DNA of 21,346 bases from Stramenopiles sp. TOSAG23-2 (GCA_900128395.1 LT649538.1:1-21346), one strand, 5' to 3'. Positions 7,759 through 15,731 are shown, counted from the first letter of the stretch. The notes: generated by a model from the sequence alone, not told the origin. Program-made: numbers and translations.

Positions 7759-8678
7759 CTAAGTATGGTTTCTTGCTCTTTCCGACACAACATTTTTTAA
7801 TTTGTCACACTCAACAGTAAAGAAGGAATACAAATCCGGACCATTGAAATTCATTAAGGCATGTAACATGATGAAAGCTTTGGACAAGCATATTTGGTAC
7901 ATTTGTAAAGTTTTGTTGTTTTTCCTTTTTATCAATAAAGGTATGAGGACATCTTTAAAATAGTCTCCAAACTGTGCAACAGCAGTGGTCGAAGCAAATT
8001 TTAATTTTTCGACGATTACCAATGGTGATAAAAAGTCCCCTTTGACGTCCATGAATTTTGCATGTTGGAGTACCGGATGACAACACGCACGATGTTCTGT
8101 TTTCAATTTTGGTGGTATTGGTGCAGTATCACCTAGGAATATAAATCTGTGTTGATTTTTCGGGGTATTGTGGACATAATGATTTTAAAGACTAAGCATG
8201 TTGTTATGTGTATTAAGTCTGCATCAATAGTGTTACCTGTAAATAAGAATTTATCCATTCCCCACTCTATCAACTTTGCTTTCAATAATATCGAATAGCG
8301 TTCAGATGGAGCTTTTTCAATATATCGGATTATACCGGTTTGATCATAAAGGTCTGTCAATTTTTTGATGACAATTTGGCCTTTGAAGATCATGATCGGT
8401 AACATGCCATATTCACTGATGATTTTTGACAACTCATTTTCGTAATGGTGATATTCATTAGAGGTTGTGAATTTGACATGGCAGGATTGGAACTGTTGCA
8501 ACTGTTTTCGGACCTCTGATTTGTGTTGATGCAAAAATTTTTGTTGAGCAACAACTGGTGCAGAAGGTGAAGGTGAAACAGGCCTTGGTGATTCAATGGA
8601 CCATACATATGGTGCATTACGCAAAAACCATTCCAGGAAATGATTGTATTTGGTAATAATTTTATTGCATGTATACAC
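7759..8678 (-). CDS. Unrecognised protein, two exons, 5' end uncertain
   Basis: Exon 8678-8237 and exon 8132-7759 join across a 104-nt GT-AG intron. The join restores one frame of about 271 residues, ending TAG. The spliced junction reads MDKFLFTG/DTAPIPPKLKTEHR. I recognise no domain. The protein is helical-looking, with a Ser/Pro linker near residues 30-42, a mid part DLYDQTGIIRYIEKAPSERY and a C-terminal part rich in Leu, Lys and Phe. The frame is open back to 8693, where TAA stops it, and it has no in-frame ATG there (8678 is GTG). Either an upstream exon is missing from view or the gene is 5'-truncated. A fragment resembling its C-terminus lies upstream at 8782-8810, so it belongs to a duplicated family. 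It sits beside retrotransposon remains and is the only intron-bearing gene seen, so it may be mobile-element-derived or decaying. Confidence 0.5.
8133..8236 (-). other. Spliceosomal intron, 104 nt
   Basis: On the minus strand it begins GTAACACT at 8236 and ends TATTCCTAG at 8133, with a pyrimidine-leaning tract before the acceptor. The exons flank it as ACAG/GTGATAC, a proto-splice AG/GT context. Its length is not a multiple of three. Read through, it gives a stop (TAG) exactly at its acceptor, whereas removal joins two open frames that are otherwise in different phases. That makes a real intron much more likely than a frameshift. The donor +4 to +6 bases (ACA) are weak against GTAAGT. Confidence 0.6.
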
Positions 8679-8781
8679 ATTAAAGTTCCAGCTTTATTGC
8701 CCTTCCAATATGATGCTGTTGAGATGCAGTGTAGTCATTCAAATTTTTGCTTTTCTCTCTGTTAGTCACTATTTTTTTTTT

Positions 8782-8810
8782 AAATATGGTTTCTTGCTCT
8801 TTGCAACACC
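8782..8810 (-). pseudogene. C-terminal scrap of a paralogue of the spliced gene
   Basis: The 18-bp word TATGGTTTCTTGCTCTTT is identical at 7764-7781 and 8785-8802, and flanking bases match partly over 29 bp. On the minus strand the first encodes ...RARNHT-stop, the C-terminus of the 7759-8678 gene; the second encodes ...QRARNHI-stop in the equivalent frame. CCCTTCCAATA is also duplicated, at 8700-8710 and 8809-8819. This looks like the 3' end of a second, mostly lost copy lying in tandem. Confidence 0.45.
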
Positions 8811-8883
8811 CTTCCAATACAATGCTATAATAGCTATTGTCCTTTAGCTGTATTGTCCTTTACACTACTTCTTTCTGTACTAC

Positions 8884-9339
8884 TTGAGTTGTTATTGTTC
8901 ATTGTTTTTTGTTGTTGATCTTTTGTGTCCAGTATCAATAAAATATGACCATATATGTGCCTTGTTATCACCATGGATATACATTACCGTAATTGGACCA
9001 TTAGCAGAATTACTAGAATGTGAGAAAACAAAAATGGGATATTGTCTAAGCAATATAAATACTAAATTCATAGGCAAACTAGGTGATTGTTTTAAAAATC
9101 TAATTGAAAATAACCAAGTAGATATTAACAATCTATTTTTTGCAGATGATGAAAAAATTATTGCAAGAAGTAAACACGAAATGCAATTAATCCTTAATCA
9201 TATATGTTGGTTTTATAAATTTTTATTTGTAGCACTCCATCCAGATAAGTTTGAAATATTAACAAATTTTTGGAATGGACAGGTTAAAATAAAAGGTGTA
9301 ATATACAAAGCTATTATTTTCAACAAAGAAATTTATTGA
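8884..9339 (+). mobile_element. Reverse transcriptase fragment, non-LTR (LINE-like)
   Basis: The frame encodes about 150 residues ending TGA. From about residue 26 it reads like the middle of a LINE-type reverse transcriptase: LLSPWIYITVIGPLAELLE for the SP(L)LF block, then NNLFFADDEKIIARSK containing the catalytic FADD (YADD box), then LHPDKFEIL for the LNP.K.E motif that follows. The start of the frame (TTG at 8884) is not a real initiator. Neither the earlier RT motifs nor an endonuclease is present, so it is a 5'- and 3'-truncated dead copy. The frame gives way to a copia-type sequence at about 9320. Confidence 0.75.
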
Positions 9340-9541
9340 CCTATTGAAGAAGAAAGGATTTGTTATCTTGTCATTGGAACAGTTATCATGGTATCTCAGT
9401 ATTGAAATCATTATCGATTGTACAAAGAAAACTGTGAAAGTTTTACAAACCTTATACATTGAAGAGCTGATTAAATTCATGGGCTTGGAAGGTGCACATG
9501 GGGTAGATACTACCATGAATAACACTCTTTTTACTCTCTAA
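9319..9541 (+). mobile_element. Reverse transcriptase fragment, Ty1/copia-like
   Basis: In the next frame from the LINE-like piece, about 70 residues match the C-terminal end of a copia RT: LEQLSWYLSIEIIID corresponds to the LG.L.YFLGIEI block, VLQTLYIEELIKFMGLEG to the S(Q).YI..LL..FGM block, and VDTTM to the closing V.TPM. Homology may begin at about 9319 (frame reading KKFIDLLKKKGF). The RNase H domain that should follow is missing; the frame stops at TAA 9539-9541. It is a dead fragment, and its direct abutment to a LINE fragment implies nested insertion or a composite repeat. Confidence 0.65.
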
Positions 9542-9921
9542 ATTATGTGATATACATGTATACTCTTTTTATGCCTACATTCTATGTTCTATTTAAAGAT
9601 AATCCCTGATATTACAATAGCATAGACATAGCATTATGTGATTTGGAATAGCATCGGGGAGAAAATATTCTCCTGATCAACTAAAACGACTTGACAGAAG
9701 CAACAGAACACAGAGCAAAACCCAGCAGCAGAGTAATCATCTGGTGATATAATATATGTGTGACGCGTATCCTATAGTAATAACATTAATAGAGATAGAA
9801 AGATATTACAAAAGTTAGATACTGTAGATATATACATTGGTAATTATCACTAGATATATAAACAAACATTACAATCAATAAATAAGTACTTATTATATAA
9901 TATATTATACATTATTATACC
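9542..9921. other. Gap upstream of the EF-hand gene
   Basis: 380 bp. It carries scattered ATAGCAT words (AATAGCAT at 9617-9624 and 9647-9654, plus one at about 9629), then plain AT-rich sequence up to the start codon at 9922. No gene, terminal repeat or target-site duplication of the retroelement pieces can be seen. Confidence 0.3.
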
Positions 9922-10815
9922 ATGGCATCTTTTTTAAAGAAAAAAAAACAATCTGCATCCTTAGCAGCAAAATTTGATGCCGCGGTAGCGACGGATACGG
10001 ACGCACAATGCGAGTTATTTATGAAAAGTTTTATATTTACTCTAGGTGATGAATGGAAAACGGTAGTTGAATTATCCAAGTCATTTGCAAATTTTGTCGC
10101 ATCAGCAGGTAGTGACAATGACTGCTCTTGTATCCAAGCAGCGCATTTTCTACAGAAAAATGGTAAAACACGTACAGGCATACAACGTAAGCAAGAGTTA
10201 AAAGATGTTGATTTAAATTCTGACAATCGTATTTGTTTTTTAGAATATTTATTATTGCATTACAAGGCTATGATATTAAGAGCACATTATGAACGCACTG
10301 AAAAGACATGCCCATTTGATTTATCTGGTGATGGCGTTGGTGTCGTTGGTTGTGGACCACAGTTACTAGAGGAATTATTCACCTTTCCTGGTGGTTTACC
10401 AGCTGACTTGCAACGAGCATTAGATGAATTTTTTGCTACTAAAAGGGCAAAAGCAGCAAAACTTAAAAAGTTAGCAAAAAAAGCTTTGTTGCCAGGTGTT
10501 AAAGGATTGACTGCTAAAAATGAAATTGCACAAATAAATGCGCAAGGAGTAACGGAAATGAATCGTCTTGAAATTACATTAAATGCTGCTAAACGTAGAG
10601 CAATGCGTAAAGGTGGTGGTGGTAACGCAGCTGATGTATTAGCTGCAAAACAGAAAAAAGAGAAAGCAGCTGCTGCAAAAGCAAGGAAAGATGCACGTGC
10701 AAAGTTAAAGGCTAGAGCAGCAATGTTTGACACATCATCTAAAGAAGGTAGTAATGTCAGACGTATTCCATCGTTTTTAAAAAAAAGTCGTTTACGAGCA
10801 AGTAAAAAAGAATAA
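9922..10815 (+). CDS. Single EF-hand protein with basic Ala/Lys-rich tail
   Basis: A 297-residue, probably soluble protein. Residues 28-60 form a helical region (FMKSFIFTLGDEWKTVVELS). HFLQKNGKTRTGIQRKQEL leads into an EF-hand, whose 12-residue loop is D97-L-N99-S-D101-N-R103-I104-C-F-L-E108. Positions 1, 3, 5 and 12 are standard Ca2+ ligands, I104 is the usual hydrophobic position 8, and position 6 is Asn rather than the usual Gly. After a Gly-rich stretch (134-146), residues 165-297 are Lys/Ala-rich and likely a long helix or coiled coil, with the motif FLKK near both termini (PSFLKKSR near the end). I recall similar proteins annotated only as EF-hand proteins in protists, but cannot name the family. 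ATG at 9922 has an ACCATGG context. Ca2+ binding is inferred; the partner is unknown. Confidence 0.85.
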   Translation: MASFLKKKKQSASLAAKFDAAVATDTDAQCELFMKSFIFTLGDEWKTVVELSKSFANFVASAGSDNDCSCIQAAHFLQKNGKTRTGIQRKQELKDVDLNSDNRICFLEYLLLHYKAMILRAHYERTEKTCPFDLSGDGVGVVGCGPQLLEELFTFPGGLPADLQRALDEFFATKRAKAAKLKKLAKKALLPGVKGLTAKNEIAQINAQGVTEMNRLEITLNAAKRRAMRKGGGGNAADVLAAKQKKEKAAAAKARKDARAKLKARAAMFDTSSKEGSNVRRIPSFLKKSRLRASKKE

Positions 10816-11335
10816 TAAGAGGTGGAATATATATATAATATGTGTGTATAATACAAATTCGTATATATATGAGTGTAGCGCTTGAGGTGGGGCATGAGAG
10901 TTTTATTATTTTAATAGGATTTTAACTCCATTTCTTGGATCGAGTAAAAATGGATATTATTGCCTCAGTGTTATTGTATTCTTTTTGAAGAGTATGAGTC
11001 GTAAGAATTACGTAATGATATCAAAAAATGAGTGTATGTGGTGTGATAAATTAAAATAATACGTGTGTATGATAATAATGAAACTTCATGCGTAAACTAA
11101 AAATTAATATATATCATATCGGTAACACCACAGGATTCGTACGTACCTAATATCATATTCTACGAATATCATAATATCATACTATGACATATATGTCTGA
11201 CTCTATCTCTCTATAATTCATTATATCATACCGTATTTTATATCATTATAACATTCACACATATATGCATTAATAATATATTAATATATATATATATATA
11301 TACATCATATATATACGAGTATAATACGTATGTTT
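10816..11335. other. Convergent gap, EF-hand gene to kinase
   Basis: 520 bp of AT-rich sequence. TCGTA/TACGA words occur five times by eye, including GATTCGTACGTAC (11134-11146). ATATACGAGTAT followed by the palindrome ATACGTAT (11324-11331) lies right after the kinase stop. A (TA)n tract is at about 11281-11301. It is probably both 3' UTRs; no gene is seen. Confidence 0.45.
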
Positions 11336-12601
11336 TTACATCAGCCTTGTATCACCAGTACTAAGCAACCGAGCTCTCCAACTTTTACTAGATTTCTTTT
11401 CTTTTGCCCCTCTAAAGGCTTTAGGTGAATTCAAATATGCCACACCTAATTCGGCACGTCTAGCCAGCCATGGGTGTTTATTTACACGATCAGAGGTTAA
11501 TCTCTTAGCTGGATCTACGATCAGCAATTTTGAAATAAAATCTTTCCCTTCTTTACTAACATTACTCCATTGTTCCTCTGGGAACTGTAATGTATAAGTA
11601 GGTCCTTCCTCATCCAAATCGTCATCAAATGGAAGGTAACCAGATAAAATGGCATATACACACACACCAAGTGCCCACATATCAACTGCTTGTGTATACC
11701 CTTTTGGATCTAACATTTCTGGTGCAAGATATCCTTGCGTTCCTAAAAATGATTTCGTACGAGAAGATGCTATTTTTGAAAAACCAAAATCAATGACTTT
11801 TATTTCAGATATGTCATTTTTACTTTTTAATAATAAATTTTCAGGCTTTAAATCACGATGTATAATATTATTGCTATGTAAATACGCCAAAGCTGATGAA
11901 ATCCTACGTACAATTAAAACAGCTTCTTTTTCTGTTAATTGTTCTTGATCACAAATATAATCAAAAAGTTCACCACCCTCCATTAATTCGGTTACAATAT
12001 GTATTTGTTCTTTTGATTCGTACGCCGCAACTAGCTTGACAATGCATGGGTGACTACCAATTTTCCTAAGCACATCAACTTCATTACGAATATGATTTAA
12101 TATTGTCTCTTTTCTACGACCAAAACCTAATCTTTTTTTGGAAACAATTTTCACGGCACAAAAAATATTTGATAATTTTTCACCAATTTTCTTACGACAT
12201 TTATATACGGTGCTTGTAGAACCTTTTCCAATATCACTTTGCAATTCCCAATCGTCTTCAAAAACGCCTTGATTCAAGTCTGTCATTGCAATCACTTGTT
12301 TACTAGCTGCAATGGTCCTTTCCCCACTTCCAGTTTTACCCCCGCCAAACCATCTTCCAGAATCTTGATTTTTCGGAATAGATAGTTTACTTGGTCTTTT
12401 TCTCATTTTTCCAGATGGAGATTGTATTTTACTACCTTCTTCGTCATTATTGTTGTTATTATTATTATTATCATTAACCTCCTTATTATTATCACTCATT
12501 TTACCTTCATATTTCTCATCATCACCTTTTAAATTTATTTCAGACATTTTTGTACCATAATCTTTCTCAACGTCTTCATCATCAACAGTTTTTGAAGACA
12601 T
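11336..12601 (-). CDS. CaMK-group serine/threonine protein kinase
   Basis: A 421-residue kinase. Residues 1-110 are Asp/Asn/Lys-rich, with an 8-Asn run at 45-52, and probably disordered. The kinase domain runs from about 118 to 379. The Gly loop is GKGSTSTV (125-132), with the third Gly replaced. The ATP-binding Lys is in CAVKI (K151), the helix-C Glu in RNEVDVL (E174). The catalytic loop is HRDLKPEN (248-255, D250), DFG is at 271-273, and the activation-loop end GTQGYLAPE is at 287-295. All catalytic residues are present, so it should be active. HRDLKPEN and GTQGYLAPE, with GYLPFDD and the HPW end (376-378), place it in the CaMK group (CaMK/DAPK/CDPK-like). There are no EF-hands. The 42-residue tail is basic and Ser-rich and could be autoinhibitory or calmodulin-binding, but no clear motif shows. 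Substrate unknown. Confidence 0.93.
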   Translation of the reverse strand: MSSKTVDDEDVEKDYGTKMSEINLKGDDEKYEGKMSDNNKEVNDNNNNNNNNDEEGSKIQSPSGKMRKRPSKLSIPKNQDSGRWFGGGKTGSGERTIAASKQVIAMTDLNQGVFEDDWELQSDIGKGSTSTVYKCRKKIGEKLSNIFCAVKIVSKKRLGFGRRKETILNHIRNEVDVLRKIGSHPCIVKLVAAYESKEQIHIVTELMEGGELFDYICDQEQLTEKEAVLIVRRISSALAYLHSNNIIHRDLKPENLLLKSKNDISEIKVIDFGFSKIASSRTKSFLGTQGYLAPEMLDPKGYTQAVDMWALGVCVYAILSGYLPFDDDLDEEGPTYTLQFPEEQWSNVSKEGKDFISKLLIVDPAKRLTSDRVNKHPWLARRAELGVAYLNSPKAFRGAKEKKSSKSWRARLLSTGDTRLM

Positions 12602-12945
12602 AATAATGACAATAAATATTATAGAAAATATATTCTGTATTACTGTATAATAATAATATAGAAAATGAAATGTGTAAATATGTTAATATGCGAGCGCTTG
12701 TATGTGTGTATGTATATATTTCTTCCGCTGCAAGATTTGTATCTATATTGTTTTCCTACTCCTTCGTTGTCTCTCTCTCTCTCTATTGTTTCAAATTGAT
12801 TTATATTGTCTTATAAATGATGATTCTATACATATATATATATTGTATATCGACAGAAGAGAGTAGTCTTATATTGTATTTGAATTAGTTGCATTAATTA
12901 TGCCAGTATATATGCATGTATATTAGTATGCCTGGTATGATTGAT

Positions 12946-12981
12946 GATTTCCAGGATTTCCAGATTTCCAGGGATTTCCAG
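12946..12981. repeat. Short tandem array of GATTTCCAG units
   Basis: Four 8-9-bp units of (G)ATTTCCAG in a row at 12946-12954, 12955-12963, 12964-12971 and 12973-12981, then a broken unit ATTTCATC. It could be a binding-site cluster for a transcription factor, or simple slippage. It lies about 350 bp upstream of the kinase start codon. Confidence 0.6.
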
Positions 12982-13145
12982 ATTTCATCATTTTTTGAGT
13001 GAGATATCTGGAGATCCCAAAGCTGGAAAGCACCAAATCCCAATTATTCCAACATTCTGGCAGTACTGGTATGATGTGCTTATGGTACTGTATTATTGTT
13101 TTGCAGAGTGTACCAGGAGTACCACACACACACACACAGCAGGTG

Positions 13146-13220
13146 GTAGTGCAATACTACTCAGGAAACCTTAACGAGCAAATCCACTACGCACCTCAAA
13201 TAGTGCAATACTATGTACAT
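13146..13220. repeat. Direct repeat, left copy
   Basis: 75 bp from GTAGTGCAATACTACTCAGG through AACGAGCAAATCCACTACGC to TAGTGCAATACTATGTACAT. It is identical to 13557-13644 except that the right copy has 13 additional bases in the middle. The word TAGTGCAATACTA opens the repeat and recurs inside it (13147-13159 and 13201-13213), so each copy is itself bounded by a short repeat. Confidence 0.85.
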
Positions 13221-13395
13221 ACTGTCCTTGTCGGCTAAAACAGCAAGTACATATAACTAGAAACGAAATGGCGTATTATTTTCCAATAGTGTGCCGTTTT
13301 AATAATTCTAATAATATTATTTACCAAAATATATATTTAAGTGATCTACATTTAAGTGGTTTCATCATACTTGCTTTATCCTTTACATTATTAAT

Positions 13396-13535
13396 TAGTA
13401 TACTAAAATACATGCCTACCAGTTAAAAAAATAAAAAAAAATTTAAATATTACTAAGGTATTTTAACTAATAGGCATGATTTTTGGTATACTAAGTTTTA
13501 AAACAAACCCATTAGGCATGCTTTTTGGTATACTA
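13396..13535. repeat. Inverted-repeat element, MITE-like
   Basis: A left arm of 33 bp (13396-13428, with CATGCCTACCAGTTAAAA at its inner end) is the imperfect reverse complement of 13461-13493 (TTTTAACTAATAGGCATG then ATTTTTGGTATACTA), with a 32-bp AT-rich spacer. A second right-arm copy lies at 13511-13535 (ATTAGGCATGCTTTTTGGTA, then TACTA). The outer bases TTAATTAGTATAC and GTATACTAATTTTTTAA also pair, with TTAA at both ends (13391-13394 and 13541-13544). This could be a small non-autonomous DNA element or a hairpin RNA. No transposase is near, and TTAA may be chance in AT-rich DNA. Confidence 0.55.
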
Positions 13536-13556
13536 ATTTTTTAATGCATATAAATA

Positions 13557-13644
13557 GTAGTGCAATACTACTCAGGAAACCTTAACGAGCAAATCCACTA
13601 CGCACCTCAAACCTCAAATATAAATAGTGCAATACTATGTACAT
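13557..13644. repeat. Direct repeat, right copy
   Basis: 88 bp, matching 13146-13220 with a 13-base insertion (CCTCAAATATAAA) after the CACCTCAAA block. The insertion itself repeats CCTCAAA. The two copies bracket about 336 bp that contain the inverted-repeat element. The lack of substitutions shows the duplication is recent or under conversion. Confidence 0.85.
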
Positions 13645-13960
13645 AAGGAAGGAATACACAGAGAGAATATAGTAGTAGTCCGACTCTAGTGCTATCCCAA
13701 TGCTAATTATTAGCAGGTATGCAGTATAGATACGCACTCCCTCTCCCAATATCATTGATCAAAGAAAAAGGAAGGGAACTACTTTCCCCTCACATTTAAA
13801 AGGGGGCCATGTAATAACTATCGGAAATAATAATAAAAGAATAAATAGTCAATACTGGCGAGATATAATTAGAAGACAAACATATATACATACAACTATA
13901 TATACTTAGGAATAGTAAGCACATCTTCTGGTGTCGATTTTATTTATTTGTTTAGTCAAG

Positions 13961-15505
13961 ATGGAGAAACAATTATTATCATGGATATGTATATTATTAT
14001 TAATAGTCAATGCACTAGCAATTAAAGACAAAAATAGTATGATGGTTAGGAAAGGAGAAGATGGTGATGCAGCAGACGACGAGGAAGACCCTGCAAAGCA
14101 AATAGGAAAACCAGGAATGGCATGCTTACATGGTGCAAATGGTGTATGTGGGCACCCAGCTGGGTGCAAAGCACCTGGTGTACCTACGCCAGGCCATTGT
14201 ATAGGCGATTGGACCAACCAATGTTGCCTTATGCCAATTAAAAAAGTGTATAAAGCAAGAAATATAGGCAAACCAACGTATGATTATGAGGATACACCAG
14301 ATGATATAACGTATTGTGAACATTTAGATTTTTGCAATCATCATGGTAAATGCAATGTTGATTTAAAAGAATGTATATGCGACGATATGTGGTATGGCGA
14401 TTCCTGTAATAGGATCGTCAATTACAATACCAGTGTAGGTGCCGTCACAGTAACAATACTTGATAACTTTAAAGCAACAAAACGTATGGATGGGAACGAA
14501 ATGTTTCTAGCAAAAGCACATCATCGTTTGAGACAAATTCAAGCTTTGTTAAGAAAGCCAGGTCTAGGTAATGATAAAAAATTATTAAACGAGCGTGAAC
14601 GCCTAATTGATCGATTGGGCATGAGGCACTTGTTACTCAATAGTTCATCTGTCCATGAAAAGATTAAAATGGATCATGGTGCATGGGCAACAACAGGTGC
14701 GACAAACGATACTTTGCCTGTAATAGTAACAAGTCGTTTAAGAGACGTTGCCCCAACGGATGATCAAATACGTAAAGTTGTATCAAAGGCAATGAGGAAG
14801 GCTTTGATAGCCGCGATTAAACAAAATGCAAATGGCAAAGCTGAAAAATTGGATGTCCCACCAAACCCAATCTTGAAGCCAGAACTTACGTTATTAAATA
14901 AAGAAAAAATGGTAGCAAATGGCATTAAAAAGCAAATTAAAAATAAAGGTGATGTACAAGCTGGTATTGTGAAAGGGAAAATTTTACGAGATATTAGTCG
15001 TGAAGGCCATGAAACTGAAGGTCATCATGATAATCCAATTGATGACCTGTTTTCAAAAGATATACGCCGCGAACATAATGATGAGGTTCCAGGATTTGAA
15101 ATTACCTACAGTAAAAAAAGAAATGAAACTGTAGGAAAATCGAAAGAACCAGAGACAAAAATGACGGAGGATTACAATGCTGAAATCAAAAAAGCATTCA
15201 ATAAGGCCCAATATGATAGTAAAAAGAAAATGCCAACGCCAATAGAAGAAGCATTGGAGACAGAGCAACAAATAGCAGATCGTGAGGAGGAGGAGCGTAA
15301 GGAGCGCGACTTAACGATGAAAATAGACGATTGGAACGAGTATCCAAATAAGCGACAACCAAAAGTACATAATGATTATTTAGATATGAAAGGTCCAAAG
15401 CATCTATCATTACCAAATGTAGGCGATGAATTTGCCGCACCACATAAAGAGTTTAAAAATGTCGAGCCAACTGGCGCTACTGGCGCTTCTGGTACTACAA
15501 ATTAA
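13961..15505 (+). CDS. Secreted Cys-rich protein with one EGF-like domain
   Basis: A 514-residue protein. The frame is open further upstream, but the first ATG is 13961 (GTCAAGATGG), and it begins a clear signal peptide: LLSWICILLLIVNALA (5-20). A first Cys module spans C55, C63, C69, C80, C88, C89. Its pattern (G.C....GC....TPGHC.GDW..QCC) resembles the small module found beside secreted cell-wall hydrolases, though no hydrolase is present here. An EGF-like domain follows with C119, C125, C131, C138, C140, C149 (HHGKC, ECICDDMWYGDSC). The remaining two thirds, about 155-514, is charged, Lys/Glu-rich and Cys-free, ending in a collagen-like GATGASGTT. It is likely extracellular or in the secretory pathway; no C-terminal membrane anchor is visible. 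Role unknown; adhesion or matrix assembly is a guess. Convergent with the Rab escort gene. Confidence 0.85.
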   Translation: MEKQLLSWICILLLIVNALAIKDKNSMMVRKGEDGDAADDEEDPAKQIGKPGMACLHGANGVCGHPAGCKAPGVPTPGHCIGDWTNQCCLMPIKKVYKARNIGKPTYDYEDTPDDITYCEHLDFCNHHGKCNVDLKECICDDMWYGDSCNRIVNYNTSVGAVTVTILDNFKATKRMDGNEMFLAKAHHRLRQIQALLRKPGLGNDKKLLNERERLIDRLGMRHLLLNSSSVHEKIKMDHGAWATTGATNDTLPVIVTSRLRDVAPTDDQIRKVVSKAMRKALIAAIKQNANGKAEKLDVPPNPILKPELTLLNKEKMVANGIKKQIKNKGDVQAGIVKGKILRDISREGHETEGHHDNPIDDLFSKDIRREHNDEVPGFEITYSKKRNETVGKSKEPETKMTEDYNAEIKKAFNKAQYDSKKKMPTPIEEALETEQQIADREEEERKERDLTMKIDDWNEYPNKRQPKVHNDYLDMKGPKHLSLPNVGDEFAAPHKEFKNVEPTGATGASGTTN

Positions 15506-15731
15506 AATACTTGAAAAAATATTTTTTTTAAAAAAATGAAAAAACCGTAAAATTGTACGCGTACACGAGTATATTACTCGTATTTTTTCGTATTTTTCAC
15601 ACACATATATATATATATATCATATATTTACGAAAATATTTTCTCTGGTCGCGAATAATATCATAATATTTTGATATGTACGCGTACTGTCGTAACACAT
15701 AAACACACAGACGCACATATTTTAATCGCTC
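15506..15731. other. Convergent gap with twin GTACGCGTAC palindromes
   Basis: A 226-bp gap between the EGF-protein and Rab escort stops. The perfect palindrome GTACGCGTAC occurs twice (15555-15564 and 15678-15687). An ACGAGTA/TACTCGT hairpin (15565-15571 and 15575-15581) directly follows the first copy. Four TCGTA/TACGA words and a (TA)n tract (about 15605-15620) are present. These are probably the two overlapping or abutting 3' UTRs. Confidence 0.5.

Larger units (their letters stand above)
12602..13960. promoter_or_regulatory. Divergent gap with several repeat elements
   Basis: 1359 bp between the kinase and EGF-protein starts, holding both promoters. It contains (CT)7 at 12771-12784, a TTTCCAG array (12946-12981), a (CA)n tract near 13122-13137, two 75-88-bp direct repeats (13146-13220 and 13557-13644) and an inverted-repeat element between them (13396-13535). 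Near the EGF gene a GGGAA/TTCCC stem (13774-13778 and 13784-13788) and a GGGGG run stand out from the AT-rich background. Short frames at 12923-13238 are out of phase with one another and show no domain, so I call no gene. There is no TCGTA/TACGA word. Confidence 0.4.

Noticed and set aside
7759-8678. Frameshifted pseudogene instead of a spliced gene
   Set aside because: The break coincides with a GT-AG pair that restores the frame exactly and leaves two long open exons. An intron is simpler, although pseudogene status of the whole copy is not excluded.
7503-9654. ATGCTATT/AATAGCAT words as the boundaries of a mobile element
   Set aside because: The words are short, irregularly spaced and also occur elsewhere (for example about 18218); no consistent terminal structure emerges.
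12923-13238. Three overlapping short frames on both strands
   Set aside because: They lie over simple repeats, conflict with each other and show no domain or splice-consistent join.
13150-13643. A miniature LTR retrotransposon (TRIM), since the direct repeats can be read as TG...CA
   Set aside because: No tRNA-type primer-binding site after the left copy, no polypurine tract before the right copy, and the flanking 5 bp (GGTAG and TAAGG) do not match as a target duplication.
13931-13960. Upstream extension of the EGF protein starting at GTG 13931
   Set aside because: GTG is not a normal eukaryotic start; ATG at 13961 begins the signal peptide and has a good context.
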